Origin: Christensenella sp. UBA4675
GTDB taxonomy: Bacteria > Bacillota > Clostridia > Christensenellales > Borkfalkiaceae
DNA length: 64,000 nt
Reading direction: 5' to 3'
Assembly (NCBI GenBank): GCA_002405165.1
Contig: DHLF01000008.1
Location: forward strand, 7,800 to 71,799
Shown in pieces: positions 16,198-26,662 of the stretch (the first letter of the stretch is position 1; the number at the start of each line of letters is the position of its first letter). A model generated the notes under the pieces. It did no database searches. It saw nothing but the letters and a program-made list of their open reading frames with translations, and was not told where the DNA came from. Made by a program: the position numbers and the translations under genes.

Positions 16198-18924
16198 ATG
16201 AAGCACATACAATGGATTACCGAACAAATGAATAAAGGGAAAACTTGGGATGAGTTGAAAAACTTAACCGAAGAAGATTTTATCGAACTCAGAGAATATC
16301 AGGGGATAATACCGTTAAGTATTAAAAATCTTCAAGAATGGAAGAAGGTTGTTGAAGATAGAGAAAAGGTTTACGTTGATAAAAAGCAAGCAACGGGTAT
16401 TTCTGTTAACGACCCGTTAAATCTTGCAGTGCCTAATTGGGTGACATCCAGCTGGAAAGCATACAAGGAATCATTAAAAGGCACGATGACTGATAAGTCT
16501 ATTCAAGACGTCGAAGAAAGTTCGCATTGGATATTAAATCAATTGACTCGTGATACTGGTATTAGAAAAGGCCTTGTAATGGGTAGCGTTCAATCGGGTA
16601 AGACGGCAAATATGGTTGGATTGGCATCGATGGCTGCAGATTATGATTGGAATTTCTTTATAATTTTATCGGGTTCTATTGATAATTTAAGAATACAAAC
16701 GAGAGACCGATTCAAAAAAGATTTAAAGAATACGGATTCCGTTCAATGGCACGTGTTAGATTACGGTAGTGATAAAGACCATTTATATGATTCATATTCT
16801 GGAAAACAAATTGCTTTAGAAGATCTTAAACTTAATGCTTTAGGTAAAAAGGATTTTGCAGAAAAGTACGTTATGGTTTGTTTGAAGCAATCAGGGAGAC
16901 TTGAAAGATTGATTAAATGGTTACATAGTAATCAAGCATATTCTGCAAAGCTTAGGTTGATTGTAATAGACGACGAAGCTGACCAAGCAAGTGTTAATAC
17001 TAGATTTATGGAGAATGCGGTAGACGAAGAACCGGAAAACGACGTTGAAAGAACCAAGATAAACGAAAGCATAGTGCGCATGGTGTCTAATTGCTTAGCT
17101 AGTGGCATTAGGTCGAGTAATCCTTTGCAGTCTATAAATTATTTAAGCTATACAGCTACACCGTATGCAAATATATTAAATGAAAAAATTGATGGATACT
17201 CTTTATATCCAAGCGATTTCATATTTAGTTTGCCGGAACCTAAAGCCTATTTCGGCGAAAAAATAATATTCGGAAGCCATTCTAATAAGGAGGCATATCC
17301 GGGATTAAATATTATAAGGCAAATTGATGCGGAAGAATTAAAAAAATTAAACAGTTCAAAGGTGCAAATTACTTCCATTCCACAAGGGCTTGAAAAGGCG
17401 ATAAAGTGGTTCTTTTGCGCTGCTGCGGTTATGCGTTTATCTCATAAGAAAAGGCCGATTAGTATGCTGATACATACTTCTCCTAGAGTTAAGATTCATA
17501 TGGTTGAATATAAGCTCGTACTAGATTGGTTGAAGAACTTAAATAAAGATAAATTCATTTCTGAATGTAAAGAAATTTACGAGGAAGAAATTAAAAAGTT
17601 TACAAAAGAAGATTTAATCAAGGCATTTTCCGATTACGACTTTAAAGAAAGCGTGCCAGACGAAATGCCGACTTTTGGTAAGATTTCAGATGATATTAAG
17701 AATATATTATCGACAATAACCCACATTGCACTTGATGACGACGATGATTTTGAGTATGCCGAAAACGGTGTTCATTTATGCGTGGATAATTGCGCCGCAC
17801 AAAGATACGCAGAAGAAGATACTTACATGCGTATAGCATATCCAGATTCGGAAACTTTATCAAAGATGAATAAATCGCCGGTATTTATAGTTTTTGGCGG
17901 AAACACGCTGTCAAGGGGTTTAACTATTGAGGGATTGGTTTGTACTTATTTTGCGAGAAACGTAACTCAAGCGGACACACTCATGCAGATGGCTCGTTGG
18001 TTTGGATACAGAAAAGGCTATGAGTTGTTGCAAAGAATTTGGTTGTCTGATGAATCAAAAAAGCATTTTGAATTGTTGCAGCAAATTGACGAAGAGTTGA
18101 AAAAAGAATTTAATGATTTTGTAAAAGAGAAAAAATCGCCTAAGGAATTTGGCCCTAAAGTCTTAAATTCTAATTCTATGTCCAAGTTAAAAATTACAGC
18201 TAAAAGCAAAATGCAAGCGGCGGTAGAAACGGGCGGCGGATATCAAGGCGATGCATTTGAAACAACGAAATTTAGAGAAGACGATTTGTTGGGTAATATT
18301 TCTGCTTTAGAGGCATTTATTAAAGAAATTGGACAAGCGCCTATTGAATCCGAGCATTCTTCTAATTCGCTCTTGTGGAGAGATGTTGCGTCGGGGATAA
18401 TTTTTAGATTCCTTTCTAGTTACAAACATTATGATGATAAACAGGAAAGAATATTGAATATGCTCGAAAAAGCTAATTCAGATGAACGGTATTTGAATTG
18501 GAATGTTGCTATCGTATCTGGTGATAGCAATACTGCCAACGGAGCTTGGAAACCGTATGGGGATTATTCTATTAAAAAGAGTATGCGTTCGAAAGTAATT
18601 GGCGAACCGGATATTGATATAGCTAGATTGAGAAACAGTACGGACGCTTTATGTGACGTTAAAGTTGGTGAGTTGGAAGATTGGCAAAAAGTTGTTTATG
18701 AAGAAGCCAAAGACCATTGTCGCTCTATTAATGCAAGCAGAGGAAAACTTGGGTTAGCGGATAGTCCATTGCTTTTAATTTACCGGATTGATAAAGATGC
18801 GACTAAAGCTATAAACGAAATAAGAGAAAGTATCAAAACAAAAGAAGATATTATCGCTTATGCGATTATTATTTCTGGAGACGGAAAGGATGACGTTGGC
18901 CCAAGCACTTTAAGCATAATTTAA
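16198..18924 (+). CDS. Z1-domain superfamily II ATPase
   Basis: This 908-residue protein has a Walker A at GSVQSGKTANM (Lys135) and a DEAD-like Walker B at VIDDEADQ (Asp258). The Z1 signature follows further on (FGGNTLSRGLTIEGL, then TLMQMARWFGYRKGYELL), in which the Arg residues act as helicase fingers. Z1 proteins are found next to C5 methyltransferases and MORC-type ATPases in restriction-type operons and are thought to be ATP-driven motors. The gene starts 22 bases after the methyltransferase stop and is followed after 12 bases by the GHKL ATPase. The nuclease activity must come from other subunits, because I see no PD-(D/E)XK motif here. Confidence 0.88.
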   Translation: MKHIQWITEQMNKGKTWDELKNLTEEDFIELREYQGIIPLSIKNLQEWKKVVEDREKVYVDKKQATGISVNDPLNLAVPNWVTSSWKAYKESLKGTMTDKSIQDVEESSHWILNQLTRDTGIRKGLVMGSVQSGKTANMVGLASMAADYDWNFFIILSGSIDNLRIQTRDRFKKDLKNTDSVQWHVLDYGSDKDHLYDSYSGKQIALEDLKLNALGKKDFAEKYVMVCLKQSGRLERLIKWLHSNQAYSAKLRLIVIDDEADQASVNTRFMENAVDEEPENDVERTKINESIVRMVSNCLASGIRSSNPLQSINYLSYTATPYANILNEKIDGYSLYPSDFIFSLPEPKAYFGEKIIFGSHSNKEAYPGLNIIRQIDAEELKKLNSSKVQITSIPQGLEKAIKWFFCAAAVMRLSHKKRPISMLIHTSPRVKIHMVEYKLVLDWLKNLNKDKFISECKEIYEEEIKKFTKEDLIKAFSDYDFKESVPDEMPTFGKISDDIKNILSTITHIALDDDDDFEYAENGVHLCVDNCAAQRYAEEDTYMRIAYPDSETLSKMNKSPVFIVFGGNTLSRGLTIEGLVCTYFARNVTQADTLMQMARWFGYRKGYELLQRIWLSDESKKHFELLQQIDEELKKEFNDFVKEKKSPKEFGPKVLNSNSMSKLKITAKSKMQAAVETGGGYQGDAFETTKFREDDLLGNISALEAFIKEIGQAPIESEHSSNSLLWRDVASGIIFRFLSSYKHYDDKQERILNMLEKANSDERYLNWNVAIVSGDSNTANGAWKPYGDYSIKKSMRSKVIGEPDIDIARLRNSTDALCDVKVGELEDWQKVVYEEAKDHCRSINASRGKLGLADSPLLLIYRIDKDATKAINEIRESIKTKEDIIAYAIIISGDGKDDVGPSTLSII

Positions 18925-18936
18925 GAGGAGAAAGGA

Positions 18937-20940
18937 ATGTTTGATATAAAGGAATTAACTACGGCTGAAACAGGAGGTTTTTCCGGGGAAGCTGCGTTGA
19001 ACTCAATGCAAAATGCACATACTTTTTCATTGGATTTATTAGTAAGAGAATCCATTCAAAATAGTTCTGACGCAACAATAGACAATTCGTTGGTTTTTAA
19101 TGTCTTTTACAGCGTGGGTAAGTTTCGTAATGATGACCTTACTCCGTATCTAGGTGCAGAAAACAATCAACTGGTTGAGCAACGCTTAAATGAAAGGTTC
19201 TCGGGGAAAGAATTGTCTTTTTTAGAAGTAAGAGATTCGAAGACTAATGGTTTAAATGGCGAAGTACTTAAAAGTAAGTGTACAAATGATACAAAAAGTA
19301 ATTTCTTGCGTTTGATTTTTGAAATGGGCAAAGGCCAAGATAAAGCAAACGCGGGTGGCAAATGGGGTTATGGTAAAACTGTATATTATCGTTTAGGATT
19401 AGGAATAGTTATTTATTATTCTAGAACAAAAAACGATAATGGTATGTATGAATCAAGACTAATATTAACGCTAATTGAAAATGAAAAAAAGCCGGATGCA
19501 TTATTAAGAAACAATGTCAATAATTCAGCAGGACGAGCATGGTGGGGAGAAAAAAACTCGTCTACAGGGGATATTTGTCCTATTACTAATGATGAAATAA
19601 TAAGAGACTTTTTAGGGGTTTTTGGTTTAGAGTCTTTCGCTGAAAATGAAACGGGGACATCAATAATTATTCCATATATTGATGAAGCAGCAATAATGGA
19701 AGAGGCTAAAACAGGATTTAAGGGCGAAGAATCAATGATTGACCGTTGCTCGTTCCTGTCCTCAGTTTCTAATTATTTAAAATATGCTGTACAAAAATGG
19801 TATGCTCCAATTTTAAACAATTTTGGTTTAAGGAAGTATGGTCGAAAATTCTTAAATGCTTATATTAACGGCGAGTTGATAGGTAAAGATGATTTATATC
19901 CGATATTTAGGCTTGTACAAGAATTGTATTCAACAGCTTATGCGAAATTAAAAGGAGCAACGTATCAAAGCGAATTTCAAATTTTATCCGGAGAAACTAA
20001 TGGGTATTATAAGAGACATTTATGTAAATTTGGACATGTTGCATTTTCAAAAATTCAAAGAGAGGAGCTGGAGAAAAACGAGCTCTTGCTTTCACCCAAT
20101 GTTTACATGAATTTAAGCGACGATGAATTTGTTAAATTCAACAAGAGTATTTCGCTGTGCGCCAGAGAGTTGGGTATGGTGTTAAACTATGAGGAGAATT
20201 GGGTAGATAACGAAGTTTTGGTCGAGCCGGATGAAATATTAGTAACTTTTTTTGTTCCAGATATTAATATTGTTGAAGATTATGGCATGGGACCGGAAAA
20301 ACTAGGCGACTATTTGAGAGAAAGGGAAGAGGCTGACCATATGAAATGGGATGATGACCCTGCAAGAATGAAGATTAAGTGTGTAAATCTCATTAAAAAG
20401 TCTGTTAAAACTTCCGTTAAAAGTTATTATAATCCAGAACAAGCAGAATCACATGGCGAATCTAATATGAGTGAGTTTGCAGGTGTTTTAGGTGAAAAAT
20501 TGTTCCCTCTTGGTAAAAAATCCAAGCCAAAAGTTTCTGGCGGTGGAGTTTCTGGCGGTGGAGTTTCTAGAAGTGAAAAAAGATTTAACTTCTTTACAAA
20601 AGGGATAAGCATCACTGCTGAAGGACGCATAAAAGTTTTATATGAATTAGAACTTAAAGAAAAAGCAAGTGTCGCCATAAAAACTAAAGTCTCTTCAGAT
20701 GTTGCTATTGATGCGGAGAAATGGGCCGAAAAAATAGGAACAGCATATCCTTTGAAAGTTATAGGACTTATTATAGCGACGCAAGAAAAGGATAATAAGA
20801 TAGTTATTGTTGAGAAAAATAATGAGGTTTTAATTGAGGGAGACGCCAATAAAATAAGTGGTTCCTTTGAAATAGAATCTTCGGACAAAAAACTTGCTTT
20901 TGTAATAGATTGCGAAGAGAAAAAAGAGGAGGATAATTAA
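18937..20940 (+). CDS. MORC-like GHKL ATPase
   Basis: This 667-residue protein carries the three GHKL motifs: N-box LLVRESIQNSSDA (Glu38, Asn42), G1 LEVRDSKTNGL (Asp100, Gly105) and G2 GGKWGYGKTVYYRLG (residues 139-153). Such ATPases dimerise on nucleotide binding and clamp DNA. Bacterial members inside restriction operons are the relatives of eukaryotic MORC proteins. A Gly-Ser linker with two SGGGV units near residue 535 separates the N-terminal two thirds from a beta-rich C-terminal domain that I do not recognise. It has a good ribosome site (AGAGGAG) and overlaps the next gene by one base. Confidence 0.85.
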   Translation: MFDIKELTTAETGGFSGEAALNSMQNAHTFSLDLLVRESIQNSSDATIDNSLVFNVFYSVGKFRNDDLTPYLGAENNQLVEQRLNERFSGKELSFLEVRDSKTNGLNGEVLKSKCTNDTKSNFLRLIFEMGKGQDKANAGGKWGYGKTVYYRLGLGIVIYYSRTKNDNGMYESRLILTLIENEKKPDALLRNNVNNSAGRAWWGEKNSSTGDICPITNDEIIRDFLGVFGLESFAENETGTSIIIPYIDEAAIMEEAKTGFKGEESMIDRCSFLSSVSNYLKYAVQKWYAPILNNFGLRKYGRKFLNAYINGELIGKDDLYPIFRLVQELYSTAYAKLKGATYQSEFQILSGETNGYYKRHLCKFGHVAFSKIQREELEKNELLLSPNVYMNLSDDEFVKFNKSISLCARELGMVLNYEENWVDNEVLVEPDEILVTFFVPDINIVEDYGMGPEKLGDYLREREEADHMKWDDDPARMKIKCVNLIKKSVKTSVKSYYNPEQAESHGESNMSEFAGVLGEKLFPLGKKSKPKVSGGGVSGGGVSRSEKRFNFFTKGISITAEGRIKVLYELELKEKASVAIKTKVSSDVAIDAEKWAEKIGTAYPLKVIGLIIATQEKDNKIVIVEKNNEVLIEGDANKISGSFEIESSDKKLAFVIDCEEKKEEDN

Positions 20941-21863
20941 TGAAAGAATTATATTTTTATCCAACTTTAAATGAATCTAATGTAAAAGATTTTGGGATTG
21001 ATATTGGAGAGTTTATTTTTAGTTATAATGATATTGCCTTAAAAACGGACGAGTCTGGGGTTTTGCGTAATCCTGTAGAGAAAACTTGGCTTGTTCAAAA
21101 TAACGGTATGACAATGCGAACGTCAATACGATTAAAAACGCCCGAAAAATTATGCGGAAAGGATGGTGTTGTGTGTAGTGGTGCTAAAATAGGTTTTTAT
21201 GCTATTTGGTCGAACCCCAGTACAATGCAAGCGGATAGCTGTATTCTTAACTCCGTTGATGGAATTAATTTTGAACTTAGACAGACTTTTTCTCCAGAAA
21301 TGATTAAAGGAACTCTTAACTTAACGATACATGCGTTTGTTGAATCTCCTGCAGAAACCGTGCCGGAAGAAGAAAGCTTTTTAATGAATGATAGTGGGGT
21401 CTCTATTGGTGTTGTCGTAACAAAAAGCGTATTACTTAACGACGACCATTTGTTTTTCCCAATAATAAAGGTGAAGGAAGACGACAAGCCACTTTGGTGG
21501 GTTACATTAGATTGGGAAGACCCTAAAGTTGAAAGATTTGACAACTGTATTACGGTTTTTCTTAATAAAAAATTCAAAACATATCCTAAATCGGGTAAGG
21601 ATACAGAATTTTTGTGTACTATAATAGCATCGGTATATTTTTTAGTTATTAAAAAGTTAAAGATGCAAGATGGAGATATTATTCGTAGCCTTTTTAACGG
21701 CTCTGATGAATTTGAAGAGTTCAGCGTTTGTGCCGTTATGTGTCATTTCTGTGGAATGCTTCAATTTTTAGATTTTGATAAAATGGTAAGCCTAACGGAT
21801 GAAAAACTATTAGCTGAAATTCAAAGAGAAATCAACATAATGTGTGGAGGTGCCTTGCAGTGA
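20940..21863 (+). CDS. conserved-looking subunit of the MORC/Z1 operon, function unknown
   Basis: This 307-residue soluble protein starts in the stop codon of the GHKL gene (TAATG). Residues 1-190 look beta-rich (alternating strands such as KIGFYAIWSNPS and LNLTIHAFVES), ending with LWWVTLDWEDP. Residues 215-307 look alpha-helical (LCTIIASVYFLVIKKLKM, FSVCAVMCHFCGMLQFLDF). No catalytic motif, TM segment or known domain is seen. Tight coupling on both sides implies a fixed ratio with the GHKL ATPase. A structural or DNA-recognition role is inference only. Confidence 0.75.
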   Translation: MKELYFYPTLNESNVKDFGIDIGEFIFSYNDIALKTDESGVLRNPVEKTWLVQNNGMTMRTSIRLKTPEKLCGKDGVVCSGAKIGFYAIWSNPSTMQADSCILNSVDGINFELRQTFSPEMIKGTLNLTIHAFVESPAETVPEEESFLMNDSGVSIGVVVTKSVLLNDDHLFFPIIKVKEDDKPLWWVTLDWEDPKVERFDNCITVFLNKKFKTYPKSGKDTEFLCTIIASVYFLVIKKLKMQDGDIIRSLFNGSDEFEEFSVCAVMCHFCGMLQFLDFDKMVSLTDEKLLAEIQREINIMCGGALQ

Positions 21864-22609
21864 TTTGGAAAAGAATGAATAATACTGAGTCAAAGAAAAT
21901 TGTTGATGATATTGAAAAGATAAGTAAAGACTCTTTTGCGGCACTCGTTTCAGGATGGGAGATGGGTAAGTTTTCAGAAAAGGTAGACGCTGAATATCGT
22001 GCGATTAGAGATAAAATTTTCGATGAATATTCTAATTGTAAAAATAAAGGCGGCTATGAAATTGATTTAAGAGTCGGTTTGGCTTTGTATGAATTGTTGC
22101 TTAAAGACGAGTATAAATTAAATCCGATATATGCGAACGACGATGATATTTGGAGATATTTATCGGTGCGTGTCTTTTTAGATATTACATACTTAAGAGA
22201 ACCGTCGAACGACAGATTTGGTGTTTATTTTAGTCACGATAGAGTATATAAGCATACTAAGCGTATTTGGATAAAGCAGCTTTGGTGGTGGATACACTTG
22301 GGTTGGCAAGGCGACGTAGAAAGTACTTATGAGGTATTAAAAAAATATGGGTCTGGACGAATAAGTCAAGTTTTAGAAAGAGCTGGTAAGGGTTATAGAG
22401 TAGAAGTTACCAGAAAGCTTCTTAAAAAAATGGCGGAAAGATGTCCACAAAGTAAAGTGTCGCAAGATGATTTTAGAGCACTTATGATGTTATATTATGC
22501 CAAGATGTTTGTTGTGGAACCTACGCTAGTAGATGGCGGGATTGATTCATTTTTAGACAAGATACTAGATGAAAAACTGCCGAGGAGTACTGTGGATGGA
22601 ACTATTTGA
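21860..22609 (+). CDS. operon protein of unknown function (resembles DUF6339)
   Basis: This protein of about 249 residues reads RIWIKQLWWWIHLGWQGD near the middle. SGRISQVLERAGKGYRVEV follows, a pattern I associate from memory with DUF6339, a family seen in restriction-type clusters. I chose GTG 21860, which overlaps the previous stop as GTGA and lies 10 bases after GGAGG. GTG 21842 and ATG 21875 are alternatives. The protein is mostly alpha-helical, with no nuclease or ATPase motif. It overlaps the next gene by 14 bases, so it is coupled to both neighbours. Confidence 0.7.
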   Translation: MIWKRMNNTESKKIVDDIEKISKDSFAALVSGWEMGKFSEKVDAEYRAIRDKIFDEYSNCKNKGGYEIDLRVGLALYELLLKDEYKLNPIYANDDDIWRYLSVRVFLDITYLREPSNDRFGVYFSHDRVYKHTKRIWIKQLWWWIHLGWQGDVESTYEVLKKYGSGRISQVLERAGKGYRVEVTRKLLKKMAERCPQSKVSQDDFRALMMLYYAKMFVVEPTLVDGGIDSFLDKILDEKLPRSTVDGTI

Positions 22610-23513
22610 AGAGATTAAATCAAATTGGAAATTAGATATTTATAATAAGATGCAGCAAATAGAATCGTTAAAAAATTCGTATCCAGCGTGGACGATTAAA
22701 ACTTTTGAAGGTTATGGAGTTGCGGTTCTTTACAATGGAGACGACGTTAGGGAAGATTTTTCTAACGCGGCGATTTATTGCGAGCAAATCGATATGAACG
22801 GTGAAAATCATAAAGTTCTCGTATTATCTTCAAAAAGTTCTTCTATGGATTCCGCTTTCACTAATTTGTGTTTCGACTTTGTTAATCCCGGAGACAACGG
22901 AGAATATAGAAAGGAGTTGATTGTTTCTCCAGCAAAATGGTGGGCTATGTGGAAAGAGTTATTAGGTAATAAATCTATCGACGAACGAGTATACGACGTG
23001 ATAGGTGAACTTGCCGTTTTAAGATATTATGCTCAAAAAGGCTTAAATCCTAAGTGGAATGGGCCAAACCAGTCGTCTTACGATATCGAGCTTGACGATT
23101 CATTCGTGGAAGTAAAATCAAGCATTAATAGAACGAAAAAAGAAATTACGATTAGTAGCATATATCAATTATCAAACTTGAATAAAAAGTTATATTTAAC
23201 TTTTTGTACTTTTGAATTAACTACGGGGCAAGGCGAATCTATAAACTCTTTGGTTAAAGACTTAAGATTGTTGGGTTATAACATTGCTACTATTAACGAG
23301 GCTTTGGAAAAGAAAGGCTTTGGTGTTGGTAAAAGCGACAGAAATAAAACTTTTATATTGCACTCAATGTATCAATACCTGGTGGAGGAGAAGTTTCCTA
23401 AAGTAACGGAACAATCCTTTATTAACGGTGCATTGCCGTCAGGGATTATAGATATATCATATACGGTAGATTTAAGTGGATTAGACGCAGTTAACCTTAT
23501 GGTGGAAACTTGA
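22596..23513 (+). CDS. PD-(D/E)XK motif protein (DUF4420-like)
   Basis: This 305-residue protein has the core IGELAVLRYYAQKGLNP, then YDIELDDSFVEVKSS: Glu, Asp and E-x-K in the spacing of a PD-(D/E)XK nuclease, with a VKSS ending typical of the DUF4420 family. It is the best candidate for the nuclease partner of the MORC and Z1 ATPases. ATG 22596 is eight bases after GAGGAG. The upstream in-frame ATG at 22569 would enlarge the overlap with the previous gene and has no ribosome site. The next gene starts one base after the stop. Confidence 0.85.
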   Translation: MELFEEIKSNWKLDIYNKMQQIESLKNSYPAWTIKTFEGYGVAVLYNGDDVREDFSNAAIYCEQIDMNGENHKVLVLSSKSSSMDSAFTNLCFDFVNPGDNGEYRKELIVSPAKWWAMWKELLGNKSIDERVYDVIGELAVLRYYAQKGLNPKWNGPNQSSYDIELDDSFVEVKSSINRTKKEITISSIYQLSNLNKKLYLTFCTFELTTGQGESINSLVKDLRLLGYNIATINEALEKKGFGVGKSDRNKTFILHSMYQYLVEEKFPKVTEQSFINGALPSGIIDISYTVDLSGLDAVNLMVET

Positions 23514-23514
23514 T

Positions 23515-26500
23515 ATGTTAAAAACAGGTTTGTATGAAAAAGTAATAAGCAAGGATTTAGGAGTTGAGCTTGATTCTCAAACGGAAAAACTGGCGAAAAC
23601 GGTAACGATAGACGAGGCGGAAGCATCGAAAATCCTTGCAAAATATATTGCTCAAATAGTTGAAAAGGGCTTGGATAATCTTGTCGATAACGGCGGAAAT
23701 ATTCAAACCCAAATTGCGCTTGCAAACAAAATAGTTTCTACAATAAAGACAGAAACTAGAGAAGACGTGTTTGACGGTATGTCGGTTGACGAGCGTGCAG
23801 AGCAACTCCTTGCATTACTTGATAAAACGAATACTATTTACGCTTTAAACGAAAAAACGGAAATAGTAAGACCTATTACGTCATTGTCACAGAGTTCATT
23901 GTTTACGGGTGCTCTAAACGAACCGCAGATGTTTACAGAGCTTAAAAAAGAAATAGTTTCTTGTAATAAAATCGATATGCTCGTTTCCTTTATTAAATGG
24001 AGTGGGCTTAGACTTATCATTGATGGACTTAAAACTTTTACTAATAACGGCGGGAAACTTAGAATAATTACCACGTCTTATATGGGCGCAACTGACGTTA
24101 AAGCTGTTGAAGAATTAAGGAAACTTCAAAATACTGAAGTTAAGATTTCCTATGATACGAAAAGAACGCGTTTGCATGCAAAAACCTACGTTTTTTATAG
24201 AGAAACGGATTATACAACGGCATACGTAGGTTCTTCTAACTTGTCAAACGTTGCTATATCTAGTGGATTAGAGTGGAATATAAAAGTAACGAAACAAGAT
24301 TTGCCGGATACGATTAGTAAGATATCTGCCACATTTGAAAGTTATTGGAATTCTCCTGATTTTGAAGTTTACAATGAAGAACAAAAGGGAAGGTTGGAGA
24401 AGGCATTAAAAGCCGAAAAGTATTTTGAGGGCAATCCTGACCAACAATATACTTTTGATATAACGCCGTATCCATATCAACAAGAGATTTTAGATAAAAT
24501 AAAAGCCGAAAGAGAAGTAAGAAACAACTATAAGAATCTTGTTGTTGCAGCAACGGGAACGGGGAAAACGGTTATTTCAGCTTTCGATTACAAAAATTTC
24601 TGTAAAAAACTTGGTCGCCCTGCGAATTTATTATTCGTTGCTCATAGAGAAGAAATATTAAAACAAAGTGTTTATTGTTTTAGAGGTGTCTTAAAAGACG
24701 CTAATTTTGGTGAGCTTTTTGTCGGTAAATATAAACCTGAAAGCTTAAATAATTTATTTGTTTCCGTACAGACTTTAAATTCGCAAGATTTAACGTCAAT
24801 AACTTCTCCGGAATTCTATGATTACATAATTGTGGATGAGTTCCACCATGCGGCGGCGCCGATATATCAGCAACTTCTTAGTTATTATAAACCGAAAGTT
24901 TTGTTGGGCTTAACGGCTACGCCTGAGCGTATGGACGGCAAAAACGTACTTGAGTATTTTAACAATCGTATTTCTGCTGAAATTCGTTTACCGGAAGCAA
25001 TCGATAGAAAATTATTGTGTCCATTCCAATATTTTGGCGTAACGGATACGGTTGATTTGGATACCTTAAAATGGGAGAGGGGAGGATATAGTAAATCCGA
25101 ACTTACCAACGTATACGCTTTTGATTATGCTGTTGCAAGAAAACGCGCCACGATGGTGGTGGAGTCTCTAAATAGATACATTACGGATATGAATGCCGTT
25201 AAAGGTCTTGGGTTCTGTGTTTCCAAAGATCATGCTAAGTTTATGAGCGATTTCTTCAACGAGCATGGTATTCCGTCGATTTATCTTGTTAGTGAAACTG
25301 GTGACGAAGAAAGAAGCACGGCAAAACAAAGATTGGAAAAAGGCGAGATTCGCTTTATCTTTATAGTTGATATCTACAATGAAGGCGTTGATATTCCAGA
25401 AGTTAATACTATAATATTTTTGCGTCCGACAGAGTCACTTACAGTCTTTTTGCAACAGCTTGGTCGTGGTCTTAGATTAAGTGAAGGGAAAGAATGTTTG
25501 ACCGTGCTTGATTTTATTGGACAAGCAAATAAAAATTACAACTTTGAGAGCAAGTTTGCGGCGCTTTTGTCAAATACAAACAGAAACGTTGCAAGTGAAA
25601 TAAAAAATGGTTTCGTTTCTGCACCTAAAGGATGTTATATTCAACTAGAAAAGAAAGTTAAAGAATACATATTAGCAAACATCAAAAAGTCAATTAATAC
25701 AAAGACAGGATTGGTTGTTAGATTATCCACATTTGAAGATGATACAGGGCTTAAACCGACAATTTACAATTTCTGTCATAATTATGGGATTGAACCAAGG
25801 CAGTTTTACAATAAGAAGCATACCTATTTTTCTCTTTGTAAAGAGGCTGGTTTAATTGAAATGGAAGATTGCGACTTAAAAGAGGATGCCGCTAAAATCT
25901 TAAACAGATTAAGCACGATTGACTCATTGAAGTTTATTGATTATATATGGGGAAATATTGATAACGTTGAAGGATTATCGTGGGATAATTTAACGAAAAA
26001 GCAACAATTGTACTGGAAAATGCTTTATGTTTCCGTATGGGAAAAACCAGTGGAAAACTTTGGTTTTGCAAATGAATTGGAAGGTGTTATATCGTTTAAG
26101 AAAAACAAAGCTGTTTATGAAGAATTTTCACAACTTCTTGAGTATTGTTACGAGAGCATAAATATAGTTACGGAAGAAGTTGATTTGGGATTTGAATCTA
26201 CGCTTGAACTTCATTCGACCTATACTAGAGCTCAATTGTTGGCAGGATTAGATTTCTTAGAAAATTATGCCGTGTCGGAAGGTGTAAAATACTTAAAGGA
26301 CAAGGATACTGATTTATTATTCATTACGTTAAATAAGGCCAATAAATATTATTCACCGACAACCGCTTATCATGATTATTCTATAAGTGATAAGCTGTTC
26401 CATTGGCAGAGCCAAAGCACTACTTCGGATACTTCTGCCACAGGTATGAGATATCGTTCTAGAGACGGAAAATTTGGAAATATTCTTTTATTCGTCAGAG

Positions 26501-26655
26501 AAGCTAAATCGGACGAACACGGCCCTATGCCGTTTGTATTCTTAGGAAAAGCAAAGTATTCTAGTCACACAGGTTCTAGACCAATGAGCATAATTTGGGA
26601 ACTTGAAAATTCAATTCCTGCTAAATTCTTAAAGAAAACTAATAAATTGATTTAG
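23515..26655 (+). CDS. PLD-nuclease / SF2 helicase / DUF3427 protein
   Basis: This is a 1046-residue three-part protein. An N-terminal phospholipase-D-like nuclease domain (residues 115-290) has RLHAKTYVF (His221, Lys223) and YVGSSNLS. A superfamily II helicase follows with Walker A VAATGTGKTV (Lys351), DEFHH (Asp441), LGLTATPERMDG and QQLGRGLRLSEGK. The C-terminal 400 residues match the DUF3427 layout of such proteins, including a beta-rich end. These proteins accompany restriction systems and probably translocate on and cut non-self DNA. It follows the PD-(D/E)XK gene by one base and precedes vsr by seven. Confidence 0.92.
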   Translation: MLKTGLYEKVISKDLGVELDSQTEKLAKTVTIDEAEASKILAKYIAQIVEKGLDNLVDNGGNIQTQIALANKIVSTIKTETREDVFDGMSVDERAEQLLALLDKTNTIYALNEKTEIVRPITSLSQSSLFTGALNEPQMFTELKKEIVSCNKIDMLVSFIKWSGLRLIIDGLKTFTNNGGKLRIITTSYMGATDVKAVEELRKLQNTEVKISYDTKRTRLHAKTYVFYRETDYTTAYVGSSNLSNVAISSGLEWNIKVTKQDLPDTISKISATFESYWNSPDFEVYNEEQKGRLEKALKAEKYFEGNPDQQYTFDITPYPYQQEILDKIKAEREVRNNYKNLVVAATGTGKTVISAFDYKNFCKKLGRPANLLFVAHREEILKQSVYCFRGVLKDANFGELFVGKYKPESLNNLFVSVQTLNSQDLTSITSPEFYDYIIVDEFHHAAAPIYQQLLSYYKPKVLLGLTATPERMDGKNVLEYFNNRISAEIRLPEAIDRKLLCPFQYFGVTDTVDLDTLKWERGGYSKSELTNVYAFDYAVARKRATMVVESLNRYITDMNAVKGLGFCVSKDHAKFMSDFFNEHGIPSIYLVSETGDEERSTAKQRLEKGEIRFIFIVDIYNEGVDIPEVNTIIFLRPTESLTVFLQQLGRGLRLSEGKECLTVLDFIGQANKNYNFESKFAALLSNTNRNVASEIKNGFVSAPKGCYIQLEKKVKEYILANIKKSINTKTGLVVRLSTFEDDTGLKPTIYNFCHNYGIEPRQFYNKKHTYFSLCKEAGLIEMEDCDLKEDAAKILNRLSTIDSLKFIDYIWGNIDNVEGLSWDNLTKKQQLYWKMLYVSVWEKPVENFGFANELEGVISFKKNKAVYEEFSQLLEYCYESINIVTEEVDLGFESTLELHSTYTRAQLLAGLDFLENYAVSEGVKYLKDKDTDLLFITLNKANKYYSPTTAYHDYSISDKLFHWQSQSTTSDTSATGMRYRSRDGKFGNILLFVREAKSDEHGPMPFVFLGKAKYSSHTGSRPMSIIWELENSIPAKFLKKTNKLI

Positions 26656-26662
26656 GGTTAAT

